A DNA stretch of 64,000 nucleotides, from assembly GCF_013385985.1 (NCBI RefSeq), contig NZ_JACAOY010000007.1:184522-248521 (forward strand). Reading direction: 5' to 3'. Positions 1-7,025 of the stretch are shown piece by piece; the first letter of the stretch is position 1; every line of letters begins with the position of its first letter. The stretch comes from Pseudomonas sp. B6002 (lineage in GTDB: Bacteria; Pseudomonadota; Gammaproteobacteria; Pseudomonadales; Pseudomonadaceae). The position numbers were made by a program, and so were the translations under genes. Under the pieces are notes generated by a model that was not told the DNA's origin, did no database searches, and saw only the letters and a program-made list of their open reading frames with translations.

Positions 1-268
1 TCAACAAGCGTTCCTCGGTGATACCCTGCTTGAGCAGGCGCGGCAAGTGAATGCTGTTGATCTGCATCAAGCCGATGTCACGCGTGCCGTTGCGGTTGGC
101 GTGGTTTACCGCTTGCGTGCGATAACCCGACTCCACGGCAGCGATGGCCTGTAGCAGCTCGGGCTCAAGGTCATAGCGGCTGGCAGCCTCGTTCCAGCAG
201 TTGGCCAGCGCTTGATTGCCGCCCAGGCACGCCACCAGCAACAGGCTTTTGCTCCAGGTACTAGCCAT
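1..268 (-). CDS. iagB: IagB/IpgF-type lytic transglycosylase, partial (runs off the window)
   Basis: The reading frame starts at an ATG at 268 and is still open at base 1, giving 89 residues. The N-terminus looks like a Sec signal peptide (hydrophobic stretch LLLVACLGG, then ALA/NC). It continues with the start of a lysozyme-like SLT fold: the catalytic glutamate in AAVESGY and the GLMQINS motif are both visible. Proteins of this size and type locally open peptidoglycan for assembly of type III secretion or pilus machines. The start codon overlaps the stop of the upstream winged-helix gene, so the two are translationally coupled. The order HilA-like regulator then IagB is that of Salmonella SPI-1. 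The C-terminus lies outside the window. Confidence 0.85.
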   Translation of the reverse strand, partial: MASTWSKSLLLVACLGGNQALANCWNEAASRYDLEPELLQAIAAVESGYRTQAVNHANRNGTRDIGLMQINSIHLPRLLKQGITEERLL

Positions 269-629
269 TGCTGGCTTGCCCACAGGCGGAACACACACCC
301 CGCTTTTCAGCCTGCACCGGGCAGGTAAAGCGATAACCCCGGCCGTAGATCGTCTTGATAAACCCCTTGTCGGTCTTCAAGTGCTTGCGCAACGCGTAAA
401 TGCACCGCGTCAGCGACTCCTCGGCCACTTCGCCCCGAGGCCACGCCTGCTCCAGCAAACGGTCCTTGGTCATCAGCGCGCCACCGGAGCCCAATAATAG
501 ACGCAGAACCTGGCCCTCCTTGGGAGGCAACTGAATATCCGCGCCCACTCCCGTCAACCGCCCATCGCCGTGCAAGGTCCAGCGATCAAACACGAGGGAC
601 GTCGACACTCCATCACTTGCGACGGCCAT
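261..629 (-). CDS. short HilA-like winged-helix DNA-binding protein
   Basis: The protein has 122 residues. Nearly all of it is an OmpR/PhoB-type winged helix: the LPPKEGQVLRLLL helix, the LLEQAWP segment, recognition helix around LTRCIYALRKHLK, and the wing TIYGRGYRF. There is no receiver domain and no C-terminal ATPase/TPR part. HilA, which activates SPI-1 type III genes, has the same N-terminal domain but is about 550 residues, so this is either a minimal paralogue or a truncated remnant. The ATG at 629 is preferred because GAGG lies six bases upstream; an in-frame GTG at 635 is the alternative. It overlaps iagB by eight bases. The target promoters are unknown. Confidence 0.75.
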   Translation of the reverse strand: MAVASDGVSTSLVFDRWTLHGDGRLTGVGADIQLPPKEGQVLRLLLGSGGALMTKDRLLEQAWPRGEVAEESLTRCIYALRKHLKTDKGFIKTIYGRGYRFTCPVQAEKRGVCSACGQASNG

Positions 630-843
630 GCACACCTCTGTATTCGACTTTCGACATTGAAACCCTCATTGCCACTACTGGCTGCCCAATCAACGCCATG
701 ACTATAAAAACCTGTTCCGCAACCCACGCCAGGACAAAGCCGATTTACCCGTCGATTTTCAGAAGTACCCGGTAAGAAAATTCTCCACCCACGCCAAGGC
801 TCACCACTGCTCATTCATTTGCCCGCCAATACATCGAACGAAT

Positions 844-1647
844 TCAGGGGGGCGCTGGCTCGTTCGCCTGCTGGGGTACGTCCAACTCCGCCACCCATTG
901 CTTGATCAACTTGACCTGCGCCGGTGTGCCCCTGACCAGCAAACTGTTGATGTCGGGATAGGCAATGACGGCGAACCCCTTGTCGGCCAAAAGGTGCTTG
1001 CGGTTACGCACCAGCAAGGTCTCGATCATGGAGTTCATCCCCGGCACCGTAGGTTCATCTGCACCGGCCCCGGACTTACGGTCCGCCACAAAGTGATGGA
1101 GCACTGCCACCACCCCAAACGCCTGCTCGGGCACCTTTGCAGGCTGGCGATCCATCAATTGCGCCAACCGCAGCACGCGGTCGACATAGCTCGGCGGCCC
1201 GGACACATAGAACATGCGCTGCCCGCTCTCACGCAGAGGGAAGCGGGACTCATCCAGCCCTGTCCCTTGCATGAGGCTGCGCAGCCTGCTGACGGAAATA
1301 TGCCGGAGCACGACGGCCGAACGTCTAATCTCGGCAGCCTCGTAGAGGTACAGCGCTTGTCGGTCACGGTGCCAGATCAGCCCCTCCTGCCTGGCCAGAG
1401 CCTCCAACACCTGCTCGGGCGCAGCAAAATCGAACGATCCACTGACGCGCTTGCGATCCACCTGCCGGCTGACCACAACCGCAACCCCCAGAGGCCCGGA
1501 CAACGCGTTGAGTACGCTGCCCAGGCTTGCATCCTGCGTCTGATAGACCTCGCCCCAGGCCGCCGCGCAACAGAGCAGCAACACAGCACACAACACCCAC
1601 CGGCATAGCCAGTGACAGGTCAACGTTGCGGCGGAGTCAGCGTGCAA
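844..1647 (-). CDS. type III secretin N-terminal-ring protein lacking the pore domain
   Basis: The protein has 267 residues and a hydrophobic signal peptide (VLCAVLLLCCAAAWG). After it come the periplasmic ring domains of a type III secretin of the InvG class: an N0 domain at about 33-95, an N1 domain at about 105-170 with the characteristic MFYVSGPPSYVDRV, and a third ring domain at about 175-258. It ends with a TGA just after AELDVPQQ, the place where InvG-type proteins enter the outer-membrane secretin domain. Full-length members have about 500-560 residues. I read the other frames downstream and saw no continuation. The first codon is probably TTG at 1647, as no ATG is near. It may be a remnant or a dedicated ring protein. 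Confidence 0.7.
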   Translation of the reverse strand: MHADSAATLTCHWLCRWVLCAVLLLCCAAAWGEVYQTQDASLGSVLNALSGPLGVAVVVSRQVDRKRVSGSFDFAAPEQVLEALARQEGLIWHRDRQALYLYEAAEIRRSAVVLRHISVSRLRSLMQGTGLDESRFPLRESGQRMFYVSGPPSYVDRVLRLAQLMDRQPAKVPEQAFGVVAVLHHFVADRKSGAGADEPTVPGMNSMIETLLVRNRKHLLADKGFAVIAYPDINSLLVRGTPAQVKLIKQWVAELDVPQQANEPAPP

Positions 1648-1738
1648 AGTGGGTTTACCTCGGCGGTCTGGCGTAGAGAAGCGGCCATACTGAAAGGCAA
1701 GCGGCGCTCAATCTTGATGAAAAGCTGATGACATTGCG

Positions 1739-1754
1739 TGGCATGTGCCTTGCT
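1739..1754 (+). promoter_or_regulatory. sigma-54 promoter candidate for nasST
   Basis: The sequence TGGCATG-TGCC-TTGCT matches the sigma-54 consensus TGGCACG-N4-TTGCW with one mismatch and exact -24/-12 spacing. The predicted start lies about 15 bases upstream of the first leader hairpin. Nitrogen control through NtrC would fit the downstream genes. Confidence 0.65.
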
Positions 1755-1769
1755 ACACACTTGGCATCA

Positions 1770-1863
1770 GGGCCCACACCAACGTCGGAGCGGGCCTACG
1801 GACAAAGGCGTCGTTACCCTCCAATGGCCCATAGCGCCCGCCGAGGGAACGACGCTTTTTTTT
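1770..1863 (+). promoter_or_regulatory. NasT/ANTAR-type antitermination leader in front of nasST
   Basis: Two hairpins with six-base loops are followed by a terminator. The first loop, AACGTC (1781-1786), closes an imperfect stem built from GGGCCC/GGGCCT with two mismatches. The second loop, AAAGGC (1804-1809), closes a short bulged stem. Both loops have A at position 1 and G at position 4, the ANTAR-target signature. The second hairpin shares its bases with the left arm of the terminator: 1804-1815 pairs with 1848-1855 and is followed by a run of eight or more T. The two folds therefore exclude each other. NasT bound to the hairpins should favour read-through. Confidence 0.7.
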
Positions 1864-1883
1864 GAGAGAAAAGGTAGGTGTTG

Positions 1884-3110
1884 ATGAACGATTCGGTCGG
1901 CAACAGCCCGGTGAATAATCCACTGGCGTGGGTCAACGGCAGTGATGCTCCGGAAAAGAGCAGCCTGGACCTGGGTTTCATGGCGCTGACCGATTGCGCA
2001 TCGCTGGTGGTCGCCGCCACCCAGGGTTTCGCCCAACCCTACGGGCTGACACTGAACCTCAAGCGCCAGTCCTCCTGGGCCAACCTGCGCGACAAACTGG
2101 TCAGCGGTGAGCTGGACGCCGCCCATAGCCTGTACGGGCTGATCTACGCCGTACACCTGGGTATTGGCGGTGTAGCGCCCACCGAGATGGCGGTGCTGAT
2201 GGGGCTCAATCAAAACGGCCAGAGCATCAACCTGTCCCACGGTTTGCAACAGCAGGGCGTGACCACTCCCGAGGCACTGGATCGCCACGTGCACCAAAGC
2301 CGAACAAAACTGACCTTCGCCCAGACATTTCCCACGGGCACCCACGCCATGTGGCTGTATTACTGGCTGGCGAGCCAGGGCATCCACCCCTTGCAGGACG
2401 TGGACAGTGTGGTGGTCCCGCCGCCGCAGATGGTCGCGCACCTGCAGGCCGGGCGCATCGACGGTTTTTGTGTCGGTGAGCCCTGGTGTGCCAGCGCAGT
2501 CAAGCAACAACAGGGCTTCACCCTGGCGACCACCCAGGCGATCTGGCCCGACCATCCGGAAAAGGTACTCGGCTGTACCCAGGCGTTCGTCGAGCAATAC
2601 CCCAACACGGCGCGGGTGCTGGTGATGGCCATTCTTGAAGCCAGCCGTTTTATTGAAGAAAGCCAGGAAAACCGTCGCTCTACCGCACAACTGCTCAGCG
2701 CCCGCGACTACCTGGATGCCCCGCTCGACTGCATCGAACCCCGACTGCTGGGCACCTATGACGATGGCCTGGGCAACCAATGGCAAGACCCTCACGCACT
2801 GCGCTTTTTTGCCGATGGCGAGGTAAACCTGCCCTACCTGTCGGACGGCATGTGGTTCATGACCCAGTTCCGCCGCTGGGGTCTGTTGCGCGAAGACCCG
2901 GACTACCTGGGCGTCGCCCGCCATGTCCAGCAACTGGACCTGTACCGTCAGGCCGCCAGCGCGGTGGGCGTTTCAAGCAACCCCCAGGACATGCGCAGCA
3001 GCCAACTGATCGACGGCAAGGTCTGGGACGGCAGTAACCCCGCCGCCTATGCGCGCAGCTTCCGCCTGCACGCCATGGCCGACCACGCCAGCCGCCAAGC
3101 CTTGCGCTGA
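1884..3110 (+). CDS. nasS: NasS, nitrate/nitrite sensor of the NasST system
   Basis: The 408-residue protein belongs to the CmpA/NrtA family of nitrate-binding proteins but has no signal peptide or lipobox, so it acts in the cytoplasm. Family landmarks include GFMALTDCASLVVA near the start and GRIDGFCVGEPW in the middle. In the established NasST model, NasS holds NasT inactive until nitrate or nitrite is bound. The codons GTG, TTG and ATG lie next to each other at 1878-1886; the ATG at 1884 is chosen because AAGGTAGG sits about six bases before it. nasT follows after 13 bases. The leader in front of nasS implies autoregulation. Confidence 0.92.
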   Translation: MNDSVGNSPVNNPLAWVNGSDAPEKSSLDLGFMALTDCASLVVAATQGFAQPYGLTLNLKRQSSWANLRDKLVSGELDAAHSLYGLIYAVHLGIGGVAPTEMAVLMGLNQNGQSINLSHGLQQQGVTTPEALDRHVHQSRTKLTFAQTFPTGTHAMWLYYWLASQGIHPLQDVDSVVVPPPQMVAHLQAGRIDGFCVGEPWCASAVKQQQGFTLATTQAIWPDHPEKVLGCTQAFVEQYPNTARVLVMAILEASRFIEESQENRRSTAQLLSARDYLDAPLDCIEPRLLGTYDDGLGNQWQDPHALRFFADGEVNLPYLSDGMWFMTQFRRWGLLREDPDYLGVARHVQQLDLYRQAASAVGVSSNPQDMRSSQLIDGKVWDGSNPAAYARSFRLHAMADHASRQALR

Positions 3111-3123
3111 CAGGAGCACGGAT

Positions 3124-3699
3124 ATGTTGCGAATCCTGTTGATCAACGACACACCGCGTAAAGTCGGCCGGCTCCGGGCCGCGCTGATTGAGGCAGGGTT
3201 CGAGGTCATTGATGAGTCGGGCCTGACCATCGACCTGCCGGCACGCGTCGAAACGGTGCGACCGGACGTGATCCTGATCGATACCGAGTCACCCGGGCGC
3301 GATGTGATGGAGCAAGTGGTGCTGGTCAGCCGCGACCAGCCACGGCCGATCGTGATGTTTACCGACGAGCACGACCCGAATGTGATGCGCCAGGCGATCA
3401 AGTCGGGCGTCAGCGCCTACATTGTCGAAGGCATTCAGGCCCAGCGCCTGCAGCCGATTCTCGACGTGGCCATGGCGCGCTTCGAGAGCGACCAGGCCCT
3501 GCGCGCCCAGCTCCAGGCGCGGGACCAGCAACTGGCCGAGCGCAAACGCATCGAGCTGGCCAAGGGCATGCTGATGAAAATGAAGAGCTGCAATGAGGAA
3601 GAGGCCTACACCCTGATGCGCCGCCAGGCCATGAGCCGCCAGCAGAAACTGATCCAGGTGGCCGAGCAGATTATCGCCATGAGTGAGCTGCTCGGCTGA
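3124..3699 (+). CDS. nasT: NasT, response-regulator-like ANTAR antiterminator
   Basis: The protein has 191 residues: an N-terminal receiver-like domain (MLRILLIND, then DVILIDTES carrying the usual aspartate position), a connecting helix with heptad character (about 120-138), and a C-terminal ANTAR domain (AKGMLMKMKSCNEEEAYTLM and following). ANTAR domains bind tandem hexaloop hairpins and prevent termination. Such hairpins occur upstream of nasS, nasA and nirB in this window, so all of its likely targets are local. The start ATG has AGGAGCACGG upstream. NasS is the expected inhibitory partner, and nitrate rather than phosphorylation is the expected signal. Confidence 0.93.
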   Translation: MLRILLINDTPRKVGRLRAALIEAGFEVIDESGLTIDLPARVETVRPDVILIDTESPGRDVMEQVVLVSRDQPRPIVMFTDEHDPNVMRQAIKSGVSAYIVEGIQAQRLQPILDVAMARFESDQALRAQLQARDQQLAERKRIELAKGMLMKMKSCNEEEAYTLMRRQAMSRQQKLIQVAEQIIAMSELLG

Positions 3700-3701
3700 T
3701 T

Positions 3702-3717
3702 TGGCTCAGCTCTTGCT
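3702..3717 (+). promoter_or_regulatory. sigma-54 promoter candidate for nasA
   Basis: TGGCTCA-GCTC-TTGCT has the TGGC and TTGCT cores at the correct spacing, with two mismatches in the -24 element. It starts just after the nasT stop and ends 15 bases before the first leader stem, the same geometry as upstream of nasS. Confidence 0.5.
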
Positions 3718-3731
3718 AAGCATTCATCACA

Positions 3732-3816
3732 GGTAACCAACGGCGGTTGCCCCTCCACGACAAAGACGTCGCACATCCGGTTTGCCCCCGCAAACCCGGT
3801 GGCGGCGTTTTTTCGT
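3732..3816 (+). promoter_or_regulatory. NasT/ANTAR-type antitermination leader of nasA
   Basis: The first hairpin has a seven-pair stem (3732-3738 with 3745-3751, one G-U) and loop AACGGC. The second has stem CGAC/GTCG (3758-3761 with 3768-3771) and loop AAAGAC. Both loops have A1 and G4. The terminator uses 3762-3772 paired with 3802-3813 around an inner GGTTTGC/GCAAACC hairpin and ends in a T run, so it competes with the second hairpin. A further hairpin, GGCCCCA/TGGGGCC, lies just after it at about 3820-3838. Confidence 0.7.
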
Positions 3817-3909
3817 TTTGGCCCCAGTGCATGGGGCCGGTGGGGCAGCCTTCGCCGGCTGTTCCATCACCCGGCCTTCTTACAAGACTCCCAACCGTTG
3901 AGGTGCGTG

Positions 3910-5121
3910 ATGAAATCAAGCTTCTGGAAATCCGGGCACACCCCGACCCTGTTTGCCGCGTTCCTGTATTTCGACCTGAGTTTCATGGTCTGGTACCTGC
4001 TGGGCCCGCTGGCGGTGCAGATCGCCGCCGACCTGCACCTGACCACCCAGCAGCGCGGCCTGGTGGTGGCGACGCCGATCCTGGCGGGCGCCGTCTTGCG
4101 CTTCCTGATGGGCATGCTGGCTGACAAGCTGTCGCCCAAAACCGCCGGGCTGATCGGCCAGGTGATCGTGATCGCCGCGCTGTTCGGCGCCTGGAAGCTG
4201 GGCATCCACAGCTATGAACAAGCCCTGTTGCTGGGCGTGTTCCTGGGCATGGCCGGTGCGTCATTTGCCGTCGCCCTGCCGCTGGCGTCCCAATGGTACC
4301 CGGCCGAACACCAGGGCAAGGCCATGGGCATCGCCGGCGCCGGCAACTCCGGTACCGTATTTGCCGCCTTGCTCGCACCCGTGCTGGCCGCAGCGTTTGG
4401 CTGGAGCAATGTGTTTGGCTTCGCGCTGATCCCGCTGGTGCTCACCCTGATCGTCTTTGCCTGGCTGGCGCGCAATGCACCGGAACGCCCGAAGGCCAAA
4501 TCCATGGCCGACTACTTCAAGGCCCTGGGCGACCGCGACAGCTGGTGGTTCATGTTCTTCTACAGCGTGACGTTTGGCGGTTTCATCGGCCTGGCCAGCG
4601 CCCTGCCCGGCTACTTCAACGACCAGTACGGCCTGAGCCCGGTCACGGCCGGCTACTACACCGCAGCCTGCGTGTTTGGCGGCAGCCTGATGCGCCCGCT
4701 GGGCGGCGCCCTGGCCGACCGTTTCGGCGGCATCCGCACCCTGCTCGGCATGTACAGCGTGGCGGCGATCTGCATCGCGGCGGTGGGTTTCAACCTGCCC
4801 AGTTCCTACGCGGCATTGGCGCTGTTCGTCTGCACCATGTTCGGCCTCGGCGCGGGCAATGGCGCGGTGTTCCAACTGGTACCGCAGCGCTTTCGCCGTG
4901 AGATCGGCGTGATGACCGGCCTGATCGGCATGGCCGGTGGGATCGGCGGTTTTGCCCTGGCGGCCGGCATGGGCGCGATCAAGCAAAGCACCGGCAGTTA
5001 CCAGATGGCGCTGTGGTTGTTCGCCAGCCTTGGCGTGCTGGCCTGGTTCGGCCTGCACGGGGTGAAACGCCGCTGGAGAACCACTTGGGGTTCGGCCGCC
5101 GTGACCGCTGCCCGCGTCTGA
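3910..5121 (+). CDS. nasA: NarK/NasA-family nitrate transporter (MFS)
   Basis: This 403-residue membrane protein has about twelve hydrophobic segments. It carries nitrate/nitrite-porter landmarks: the conserved opening FDLSFMVWYLLGPL, the RFLMGMLADK cytoplasmic loop, the glycine-rich AGAGNSGTVFAALLAP, and later FGLGAGNGAVFQLVPQRF. It should import nitrate for assimilation. The ATG at 3910 follows GAGGTG and begins directly with the N-terminal tail; an upstream in-frame ATG at 3799 lies inside the leader terminator and is rejected. The stop codon overlaps the start of the kinase gene by one base, so both are on one transcript under the NasT leader. Confidence 0.93.
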   Translation: MKSSFWKSGHTPTLFAAFLYFDLSFMVWYLLGPLAVQIAADLHLTTQQRGLVVATPILAGAVLRFLMGMLADKLSPKTAGLIGQVIVIAALFGAWKLGIHSYEQALLLGVFLGMAGASFAVALPLASQWYPAEHQGKAMGIAGAGNSGTVFAALLAPVLAAAFGWSNVFGFALIPLVLTLIVFAWLARNAPERPKAKSMADYFKALGDRDSWWFMFFYSVTFGGFIGLASALPGYFNDQYGLSPVTAGYYTAACVFGGSLMRPLGGALADRFGGIRTLLGMYSVAAICIAAVGFNLPSSYAALALFVCTMFGLGAGNGAVFQLVPQRFRREIGVMTGLIGMAGGIGGFALAAGMGAIKQSTGSYQMALWLFASLGVLAWFGLHGVKRRWRTTWGSAAVTAARV

Positions 5122-6791
5122 TGAGCCTGCAACTGAGCGTCGCCCACGCCAGCGCCATCGGCCCACGGGCAGAAAACCAGGACGCCCTGCGCGTGGTCAC
5201 GCCGGTCGCGGAACTGGCCGCCAGCAAAGGCTACCTGTGTGCATTGGCCGACGGTGTGAGCCAATGCGCCGATGGCGGGTTGGCTGCACGCTCGACCTTG
5301 CAGGCCCTGGCCTTGGACTATTACGCCACGCCGCAAACCTGGGGCGTGGCCCAGGCCCTGGAACGCCTGCTGCTCGCACAAAACCGCTGGCTGCAGGCCA
5401 ATGGCGGTGGCCAGCCGTTGCTGACCACCCTCAGCGCCCTGGTGTTTCGCGGCCAGCGCTTCACCCTGGCGCACGTCGGCGATTGCCGGGTTTATCGCTG
5501 GCTGGACGGCGAGCTGCAGCGCATCAGCGAAGACCATGTGTGGGAGCAACCGGGCATGCAGCATGTGCTCAAGCGCGCACTCGGCCTGGATCAGCACCTG
5601 GTACTGGATTTTCTCGACGGCGAACTGCGTTCGGGCGAATGCTTTCTGCTGCTCAGCGATGGTGTGTGGGCCACCCTGGGCGATCACAGCATCAGCACGA
5701 TCCTGCGTGAACAAACCGACCTCGACCTGGCAGTGAACACGCTGGTCAACGCCGCTCATTTGGCCGGCAGCCAGGACAACGCCAGTGCCCTGCTGGTGCG
5801 CATCGACGCACTGGGCGCCGCCACCCTCGGCGATGCCTTGGTGCAGTTGCAGCAATGGCCCTTGCCGCCGCCGCTGAAACCCGGGCAACGCTTTGAGGGC
5901 TGGCAGGTGGAGTGCGTGCTGGCGCAGAGCCGACAGTCGTTGCTGTACCGGGTACGCGATGCCCAGCAACAAGCCTGGCTGTTGAAAACCTTGCCGCTCA
6001 ACCGTGACGACGACAACGATGCCGGCCAGGCCTTGCTCTCGGAAGAGTGGTTTTTGCGACGGGTGGCCGGGCGCGCGTTTCCGGAAGTGCATGCCGCCAG
6101 CGGGCGTCAGCACTTGTACTACGTGATGCGCGAATATCCCGGGCAAACCCTGGCTGCGCTGTTCGAGCAGCAAGGCCCGCTGCCCTTGGCGCAATGGCAG
6201 TCCATCGCCGAGCGATTGCTGCGTGCCGTGGGCCTGCTGCATCGACGGCAGATCCTGCACCGCGACATCAAACCGGAAAACCTGCTGCTGGGGGACGACG
6301 GCGAACTGCGCGTGCTGGATTTCGGCCTGGCTTATTGCCCGGGCCTTTCTGAAGACCGTGCCCACTTGCTGCCCGGCACCCCGAGTTTTATCGCGCCGGA
6401 GGCCTTTGCCGGTGACCGTCCTACAGCACAGCAGGATTTGTACAGCGTCGGCGTCACCTTGTATTACCTGCTCACCGGGCAGTACCCCTGCGGTGAAATC
6501 GAGGCTTTCCAACGGCCGCGTTTCACCCAAGCTGTCAGCGCCAGCCGCTACCGCCCGGACCTGCCGGATTGGCTGCCACTCAGCTTGGAACGCGCGGTGG
6601 CCGCTCAACCCGCGCAGCGTTATGAAACCGCCGAAGAATGGCTGCTGGTGCTGGAGCAGGCGGACCGTCGCGAGCTGAGCGTGCGGCCACGGCCGTTGCT
6701 GGAGCGTGAACCGCTGAAGGTCTGGCAGACCCTGGCGGTGGCGTCGCTGCTGATCAATCTGGTGCTGCTGTATTGGTTACTGCACCACTAG
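5121..6791 (+). CDS. PP2C phosphatase - Ser/Thr kinase fusion with a C-terminal membrane anchor
   Basis: The protein has 556 residues. Residues 1 to about 230 are a PP2C-type phosphatase (RAENQDAL, ADGVS, VGDCRVYRW, SDGVWATL, SQDNAS). Residues about 255-510 are a Hanks-type kinase with the catalytic loop HRDIKPENLL, DFGLAY and the GTPSFIAPE activation segment; the lysine in WLLKTLP is the likely ATP-binding residue. The last 20 residues form one transmembrane helix, which would leave the catalytic domains in the cytoplasm. It overlaps nasA by one base. This phosphatase-kinase pairing in one chain is often found next to nasA in Pseudomonas. Its substrate is unknown; the position suggests nitrate uptake or reduction. 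Confidence 0.9.
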   Translation: MSLQLSVAHASAIGPRAENQDALRVVTPVAELAASKGYLCALADGVSQCADGGLAARSTLQALALDYYATPQTWGVAQALERLLLAQNRWLQANGGGQPLLTTLSALVFRGQRFTLAHVGDCRVYRWLDGELQRISEDHVWEQPGMQHVLKRALGLDQHLVLDFLDGELRSGECFLLLSDGVWATLGDHSISTILREQTDLDLAVNTLVNAAHLAGSQDNASALLVRIDALGAATLGDALVQLQQWPLPPPLKPGQRFEGWQVECVLAQSRQSLLYRVRDAQQQAWLLKTLPLNRDDDNDAGQALLSEEWFLRRVAGRAFPEVHAASGRQHLYYVMREYPGQTLAALFEQQGPLPLAQWQSIAERLLRAVGLLHRRQILHRDIKPENLLLGDDGELRVLDFGLAYCPGLSEDRAHLLPGTPSFIAPEAFAGDRPTAQQDLYSVGVTLYYLLTGQYPCGEIEAFQRPRFTQAVSASRYRPDLPDWLPLSLERAVAAQPAQRYETAEEWLLVLEQADRRELSVRPRPLLEREPLKVWQTLAVASLLINLVLLYWLLHH

Positions 6792-6850
6792 GGAGCAAAT
6801 CTCAACTCCAGTTTTTGCGCAAGCCCCGTAAACCCGGGTACAAGGCAACT

Positions 6851-6866
6851 TGGCACAACCGCTGCA
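6851..6866 (+). promoter_or_regulatory. sigma-54 promoter candidate for nirBD-nasC-cobA
   Basis: TTGGCAC starting at 6850 is followed by ACCG-type spacing and CTGCA, giving TGGCAC-N5-CTGCA. This differs from the consensus only at the first base of the -12 element. It lies about 30 bases upstream of the first leader hairpin. Confidence 0.6.
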
Positions 6867-6895
6867 TTAGCGGACACAACACCCCACATATAGCC

Positions 6896-6987
6896 GCCCC
6901 TTCAACGTCGAAGGGGCGAGCTTCCCGAGAGAACGGGACCAGGACAAAGGCGTCCTCTCTAGGTAACTAGCGGGGACGCCTTTTTTT
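6896..6987 (+). promoter_or_regulatory. NasT/ANTAR-type antitermination leader of nirB
   Basis: There are three hairpins with six-base loops. The first has a perfect eight-pair stem GCCCCTTC/GAAGGGGC and loop AACGTC (6904-6909). The second has stem TCCCG/CGGGA and loop AGAGAA (6928-6933). The third has stem AGGAC/GTCCT and loop AAAGGC (6946-6951). All three loops have A1 and G4. The left arm of the terminator, AAAGGCGTCC (6946-6955), pairs with 6974-6983 and ends in seven T. It shares bases with the third hairpin, so antiterminator and terminator cannot form together. The loops match those of the nasS and nasA leaders. Confidence 0.8.
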
Positions 6988-7025
6988 GTTTGCGCGTGAT
7001 TGGTCGAGCCATTGCGGAGAACGAC

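Noticed and set aside
554-814. Open frame between the secretin and the winged-helix gene as a continuation of the secretin
   Set aside because: I read all three minus frames after the stop at 844; none shows secretin-domain sequence, and the 86-residue frame has no family features.
3799-3909. Longer nasA start
   Set aside because: The extra 37 residues would be encoded within the terminator and hairpin region; the ATG at 3910 has a good ribosome-binding site and the normal N-terminus.
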